Positions 6,281 to 8,227 of a DNA stretch of 8,227 bases are shown piece after piece; the stretch's first letter is position 1; every line of letters begins with the position of its first letter. The position numbers and the translations under genes are program-made. Source of the stretch: Candidatus Woesearchaeota archaeon CG11_big_fil_rev_8_21_14_0_20_43_8 (GTDB lineage Archaea; Nanobdellota; Nanobdellia; Woesearchaeales; CG08-08-20-14); NCBI GenBank assembly GCA_002762705.1, contig PCVE01000070.1, forward strand, positions 15,467 to 23,693, in the 5' to 3' direction. The notes beneath the pieces are model-generated. The model did no database searches, was not told where the DNA came from, and saw only the letters and a program-made list of their open reading frames with translations.

Positions 6281-6377
6281 CTCCAGTTAGGGATTGAATT
6301 TTAGTGCAACGTTCCGTAGCGAAGCGGAGGAAAAATTCAAAGTTTGGGATTTGTCATTCTCAAGCACGAAGTGCCTT
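6281..6377. repeat. Hairpin cluster, possibly a degenerate fourth attC-like site
   Basis: The leader of cassette 1 is non-coding and strongly structured. TTGAATTTT (6294-6302) pairs perfectly with AAAATTCAA (6332-6340), enclosing TTCC...GGAA around GCGAAGC (6319-6325). GCAC-GAA-GTGC (6364-6374) is a second hairpin. It shares GTTAGGGAT (6286-6294) with site C (8142-8150) and AGTTTGGG (6341-6348), close to the AATTTGGG linker of sites A, B and C. It lacks a recognisable AAC/GTT outer pair, so it may be a decayed site. Confidence 0.4.
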
Positions 6378-6452
6378 AAAATAAACGTTTCTAGGGCGGG
6401 AAGAAAATGCTTTATTAAATTCAAACCTCTTTTCTTATAACTCCCTTAATGA

Positions 6453-6539
6453 TTATTAATAGTTATGTTAATAACTTTCTTCCTTATTAAACAAAAAGCC
6501 ACATTACTTTAATAAGGGTTGACTTCTCTTAGAGTGGCT
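6453..6539. repeat. Nested inverted repeats in the A/T-rich leader of the fic unit
   Basis: Between the left terminal repeat and fic there is no coding frame that I can support. The stretch holds three inverted repeats: TTATTAA/TTAATAA (6453-6459, 6468-6474), CCTTATTAAA/TTTAATAAGG (6482-6491, 6508-6517) and AGCCAC/GTGGCT (6497-6502, 6534-6539). The second and third interlock, so they could only form as alternatives or as a pseudoknot. Confidence 0.4.
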
Positions 6540-6540
6540 G

Positions 6541-6547
6541 TTAATTA
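6541..6547 (+). promoter_or_regulatory. Possible TATA box for the Fic reading frame
   Basis: TTAATTA is centred about 25 bp before the ATG at 6569, the leaderless spacing seen elsewhere in this window. TTAAATAAAT at 6561-6570 is an alternative but would start transcription inside the G tract. Confidence 0.3.
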
Positions 6548-6568
6548 GTGACATACCACATTAAATAA

Positions 6569-6665
6569 ATGCATAAAATACTTATGGGGGGGGGTAAGGG
6601 GGAAGGAAAAATCTCCTGGGGAGTATAGGACAGTTCAAAATTGGATTGGACCAAGAAATTGCACT
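6569..6665 (+). pseudogene. 5' part of the Fic coding region, interrupted at a G9 tract
   Basis: Fic homology starts upstream of the open frame at 6666. From ATG 6569 the sequence reads MHKILM and then enters nine consecutive Gs (6586-6594). After the tract, the frame that leads into fic reads GGVRGKEKSPGEYRTVQNWI, the segment conserved just before the Fic core. The two halves join in one frame only if the tract has eight Gs. Before 6569 the same frame has TAA where HIK*MHKIL suggests a former IKE-MHKIL. The usual N-terminal region of about 100 residues, with the inhibitory helix, is not found. The interruption may be a real mutation, a phase-variable switch, or a homopolymer error in the assembly. 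Confidence 0.6.
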
Positions 6666-7307
6666 GTGCAAGAAGCTACTTTTGTACCTCCCGGTCCCGA
6701 AGATGTAAATCAATTAATGAGTGATCTCCTTTCTTATCTGAATTCTGATGATGGAATGCCTTTATTGATTAAATGTGCTTTGATGCATTATCAATTCGAA
6801 ACCATTCATCCTTTCTGCGATGGAAATGGTAGAATAGGAAGGGCCTTAATAACACTCTATTTATGTAAAAAGAAGCTCATGATTAGACCTTTACTTTATT
6901 TGAGTGGTTTTTTTGAAGCCAATAAAAGAGAATATGCTTCTCTTTTGCTTAAGACAAATAAAGAGGGTAGTTTTGAAGAATGGCTAGATTTCTTTTTGGA
7001 AGCTATAACAGTACAAGCAGAAGACGCACTCCAGAGAGCTACCAAAATTCAAGAACTTAGAGAAGAATATAGAAAGATAACTCAGGATAAATTCCAAACA
7101 TCAGCTCTTGCAAGACTAATTGACGAATTATTTGTGAATCCTTACATAACAATTACTAATGCAGAAAGATTATTGAAAGTAACTTATCCAACAGCAAAAA
7201 GACTTATTGAAATATTGGCCCAATTGGAAATCCTTAAATTAGCTAGCAAACAAGAAAGAAATAAAGTGTATATTGCTCATGAAATACTTAGGATAATGGA
7301 AGTTTAA
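6666..7307 (+). CDS. Fic-domain protein (AMP-transferase type) with C-terminal winged helix, 5'-truncated
   Basis: The uninterrupted frame gives 213 residues from GTG 6666, but homology extends upstream through an out-of-frame junction. The catalytic loop HPFCDGNGRIGR is intact (H48 to R59), with the catalytic His, the acidic Asp, the GNG anion hole and the terminal Arg all present, and EATFVPPGPEDV precedes it as in the family. These enzymes transfer AMP from ATP to Ser, Thr or Tyr of protein targets. Residues about 140-213 form a winged helix (NPYITITNAERLLKVTYPTAKRLIEIL), the usual C-terminal partner in roughly 370-residue Fic proteins. The N-terminal regulatory domain is missing, so the product is either dead or uninhibited. 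Codons are A/T-rich compared with the upstream genes. The stop abuts the right terminal inverted repeat of the enclosing unit. Confidence 0.85.
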   Translation: MQEATFVPPGPEDVNQLMSDLLSYLNSDDGMPLLIKCALMHYQFETIHPFCDGNGRIGRALITLYLCKKKLMIRPLLYLSGFFEANKREYASLLLKTNKEGSFEEWLDFFLEAITVQAEDALQRATKIQELREEYRKITQDKFQTSALARLIDELFVNPYITITNAERLLKVTYPTAKRLIEILAQLEILKLASKQERNKVYIAHEILRIMEV

Positions 7308-7351
7308 ATTTTCTTCCCGCCCTTTCTAAAAATAGACAAATCCTCAATTGA

Positions 7352-7440
7352 GTTTAACATCGGGATTTAGAGAAGTTTTGCCGTAGGCAAAATTTGGGAA
7401 ACCGAAGTGCAACGAGGTTTCCTGTTAATGCCTGTTATAC
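7352..7440. repeat. attC-like recombination site B
   Basis: This 89-bp site opens with GTTTAAC (a perfect RYYYAAC box) and closes with GTTATAC (7434-7440). TAACA (7355-7359) pairs with TGTTA (7433-7437). The next helix, GGGATTTA (7362-7369) with TTAATGCC (7425-7432), contains mismatches. Inside are TTTTGCC-GTA-GGCAAAA (7376-7392), the conserved ATTTGGG linker, and GGAAACC...GGTTTCC (7397-7403, 7416-7422). The outer boxes differ at one base, as expected when the last six bases of the site belong to the next cassette. Confidence 0.7.
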
Positions 7441-7510
7441 GCCCCGACGACCAAAGGGAGGAGAGTGCAACGTGGCTCGGAGCGAAGCGGAGAGAATTGA
7501 AAAAGTGCCC
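7441..7510. repeat. Structured non-coding end of cassette 2 and left arm of a 16-bp inverted repeat
   Basis: No gene is seen here. AGTGCAACGT and AGCGAAGCGGAG (7464-7492) repeat the wording of the cassette 1 leader (6303-6328), and CTC...GAG encloses GCGAAGC (7482-7488). AATTGAAAAAGTGCCC (7495-7510) is the left arm of a perfect 16-bp inverted repeat whose right arm is at 8117-8132. It starts three bases beyond the stop of the minus-strand gene and could also act as its 3' end. Confidence 0.5.
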
Positions 7511-7513
7511 GTA

Positions 7514-8068
7514 CTATTCAATATTCCTTTTTTTTAAGAATTCTTTTGCCAATTTTTTGGTTTTTGGGCTTGTACTATTAAGTTGATCTTCAACAAACTT
7601 AATTATTCTCTTTTTGTTTTTTATTTTATCAAAATATTCATCAAAAGCCTGAATAACATAACTTTTCATTAAATCCAAATATCTGGACTTGCTTGTTGAA
7701 TCAACTTTAAGCAATTTGTTTGTAATCTTTGATTCTAAATGAGGTTTTGCATTTACAATTTTGCCTGAAGCTCCGGCAACATTTGGAGAAACAACCGGGC
7801 TTTCATGTTCAAGAAGTTTGTAAAATTGATTAAATATCTTTTCAAATTTATTCAGGTTATCTACTTTTACTACATTGGCGATTAAACAAATTGCATAATA
7901 TTTATTTGAAACCTCATCTTTTTTCAACAAGTCAACAAAAATATCCCAAAATGGATAAAGTGATTTTGGATTTTTTTCACTAATTGGCAAAAGTATCTTG
8001 AATTGATTATACCTGATTTTATCATTATTAGATTGAAGTCCTTCAATTGATTCTTTGATATTAACCAT
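7514..8068 (-). CDS. All-helical HEAT/ARM-like hypothetical protein, cassette 2 cargo
   Basis: This 184-residue cytosolic protein has no signal or TM segment. It consists almost wholly of predicted amphipathic helix pairs of about 35-40 residues separated by short loops (for example KIRYNQFKILLPISEKNP, SLYPFWDIFVDLLKKDE, NKFEKIFNQFYKLLEHES, KKRIIKFVEDQLNS), and the C-terminus is Lys-rich (SPKTKKLAKEFLKKRNIE). This is typical of HEAT/ARM-type repeat solenoids, which usually bind proteins; no catalytic motif is seen, and I do not recognise a named family. The start at 8068 is supported by a TATA box 26-28 bp upstream with no SD. Lys, Asn and Ile codons are strongly A/T-biased compared with 710-6138. 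It is the only gene of its cassette and runs opposite to the fic gene. Confidence 0.75.
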   Translation of the reverse strand: MVNIKESIEGLQSNNDKIRYNQFKILLPISEKNPKSLYPFWDIFVDLLKKDEVSNKYYAICLIANVVKVDNLNKFEKIFNQFYKLLEHESPVVSPNVAGASGKIVNAKPHLESKITNKLLKVDSTSKSRYLDLMKSYVIQAFDEYFDKIKNKKRIIKFVEDQLNSTSPKTKKLAKEFLKKRNIE

Positions 8069-8091
8069 GTATTTAGTTAAAGAAAAGGAAT

Positions 8092-8100
8092 GTATAAAAA
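8092..8100 (-). promoter_or_regulatory. TATA box for the HEAT-like cassette gene
   Basis: The minus strand reads TTTTTATAC preceded by the purine-rich GAAAAC, a good BRE-TATA pair. It is centred about 28 bp before the ATG at 8068, so the cassette gene carries its own archaeal promoter and a leaderless start. Confidence 0.55.
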
Positions 8101-8116
8101 GTTTTCTTTTGGGTTA

Positions 8117-8132
8117 GGGCACTTTTTCAATT
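8117..8132. repeat. Right arm of the 16-bp inverted repeat around the HEAT-like gene
   Basis: GGGCACTTTTTCAATT is the perfect reverse complement of 7495-7510. It ends two bases before attC-like site C, and its TCAATT is also part of a motif shared with the approach to site B. Confidence 0.6.
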
Positions 8133-8134
8133 GT

Positions 8135-8227
8135 GTATAACGTTAGGGATATACGAAGTTTTTCTGGAACGAAGTGAAAGAAAAATTTGGGTGAAGCCCG
8201 AGCTGAGGGCTGAACCGTATATCCCTT
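8135..8227. repeat. attC-like recombination site C, incomplete at window end
   Basis: The site opens with GTATAAC (8135-8141). AGGGATATACG (8145-8155) pairs perfectly over 11 bp with CGTATATCCCT (8216-8226). Inside are TTTTTCT/AGAAAAA (8159-8165, 8179-8185) around a GAA-capped tip, the conserved ATTTGGG linker, and AGCCC/GGGCT (8195-8199, 8207-8211). The closing GTT box should lie at or just beyond 8227. Confidence 0.65.

Larger units (their letters stand above)
6388..7328. mobile_element. Terminal-inverted-repeat unit carrying the fic gene, flanked by TTTCTA direct repeats
   Basis: GGGCGGGAAGAAAAT (6394-6408) is repeated as the perfect inverted copy ATTTTCTTCCCGCCC (7308-7322). Immediately outside both copies lies the same 6-bp direct repeat TTTCTA (6388-6393 and 7323-7328). 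A perfect 15-bp terminal inverted repeat plus an abutting target-site duplication is the signature of a transposition event. The 929-bp unit encodes no transposase, so it would be non-autonomous. Removing it and one TTTCTA leaves a short ORF-less cassette of about 226 bp. The right repeat starts at the base following the fic stop. An alternative is a terminator-like inverted repeat with a chance direct repeat. Confidence 0.55.
6274..7434 (+). mobile_element. Integron-type gene cassette 1 (Fic cassette)
   Basis: The segment runs from the G^TT point of site A to the G of site B, 1161 bp, and holds one gene. The box opening the segment (GTTAAAC, 6273-6279) is the exact reverse complement of the box opening the attC-like site at its far end (GTTTAAC, 7352-7358). 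That is expected if the segment entered as a circle carrying its own attC, since the first six bases of an integrated cassette come from its own site. Base composition and codon use are more A/T-rich than in 710-6138. Direction of the array is not fixed by the boxes, because the rule is symmetric. Confidence 0.6.
7435..8227 (-). mobile_element. Integron-type gene cassette 2 (HEAT-like gene), cut by window edge
   Basis: The segment starts inside GTTATAC of site B and ends with site C, whose opening box GTATAAC (8135-8141) is the exact reverse complement of GTTATAC. This is the second independent match to the cassette rule. It carries a single gene, transcribed on the minus strand from its own promoter. 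About 793 bp are visible; the final G^TT boundary should fall just past the window end. Confidence 0.6.

Noticed and set aside
6388..6393. GTTTCTA as another attC core box, making the fic unit a third cassette
   Set aside because: The right-hand copy is preceded by C rather than G and is not part of an attC-like fold; a target-site duplication explains both copies better.
6188..8227. CRISPR array
   Set aside because: The repeats are about 90 bp, vary in sequence while keeping a fold, are spaced about 1 kb and about 0.7 kb apart, and contain genes between them.

Overview
The window looks archaeal. Almost every gene is preceded by an A/T-rich TATA box centred about 26 bp before either the start codon itself (leaderless mRNA) or a perfect AGGTGATY Shine-Dalgarno. 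Downstream of the propeller gene there is a T-run terminator rather than a clear bacterial terminator. Gene content (a propeller lipoprotein with a Thr-rich stalk, archaeal-type Maf, a B12-type radical SAM protein, tiny zinc-ribbon and two-TM proteins) fits a mesophilic archaeon, possibly of a small-genome DPANN or Woesearchaeota-like lineage. That lineage assignment is inference.

Positions 1-6138 are an ordinary single-gene layout. A partial wHTH-nucleotidyltransferase (minus strand, runs off the left edge) is divergent from a secreted propeller lipoprotein (710-2866). Then come the Maf nucleotide pyrophosphatase (2939-3493), a 31-residue four-cysteine zinc ribbon (3609-3704), a two-gene minus-strand membrane operon (4692 to 3705) whose distal gene has a His/Cys pair reminiscent of caspase/CHAT-fold peptidases, and a divergent radical SAM protein (4780-6138).

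Positions 6188-8227 are different. The DNA is more A/T-rich, and three about 90-bp folded repeats (6188-6279, 7352-7440, 8135-8227+) separate two single-gene segments. The repeats behave like integron attC sites. Each has outer AAC...GTT boxes, a bulged stem and a large variable hairpin region. The 7-bp box ending one site is the exact reverse complement of the 7-bp box opening the next (GTTAAAC/GTTTAAC, then GTTATAC/GTATAAC), which is the signature of a gene cassette inserted as a circle. I read this as the edge of an integron-type cassette array (no integrase in view) in archaeal-type DNA. This is the main discovery candidate here.

Cassette 1 carries a Fic-domain gene that is 5'-truncated and probably frameshifted at a G9 tract. 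The gene lies inside a 929-bp unit with 15-bp perfect terminal inverted repeats and a 6-bp flanking direct repeat (TTTCTA), as if a non-autonomous transposon had landed in the cassette. Cassette 2 carries a minus-strand, all-helical HEAT-like gene with its own archaeal promoter, bracketed by a 16-bp perfect inverted repeat. Recurrent C-GNA-G mini-hairpins, including three copies of GCGAAGC, pepper the non-coding DNA of this region and suggest folding as single-stranded DNA or RNA.
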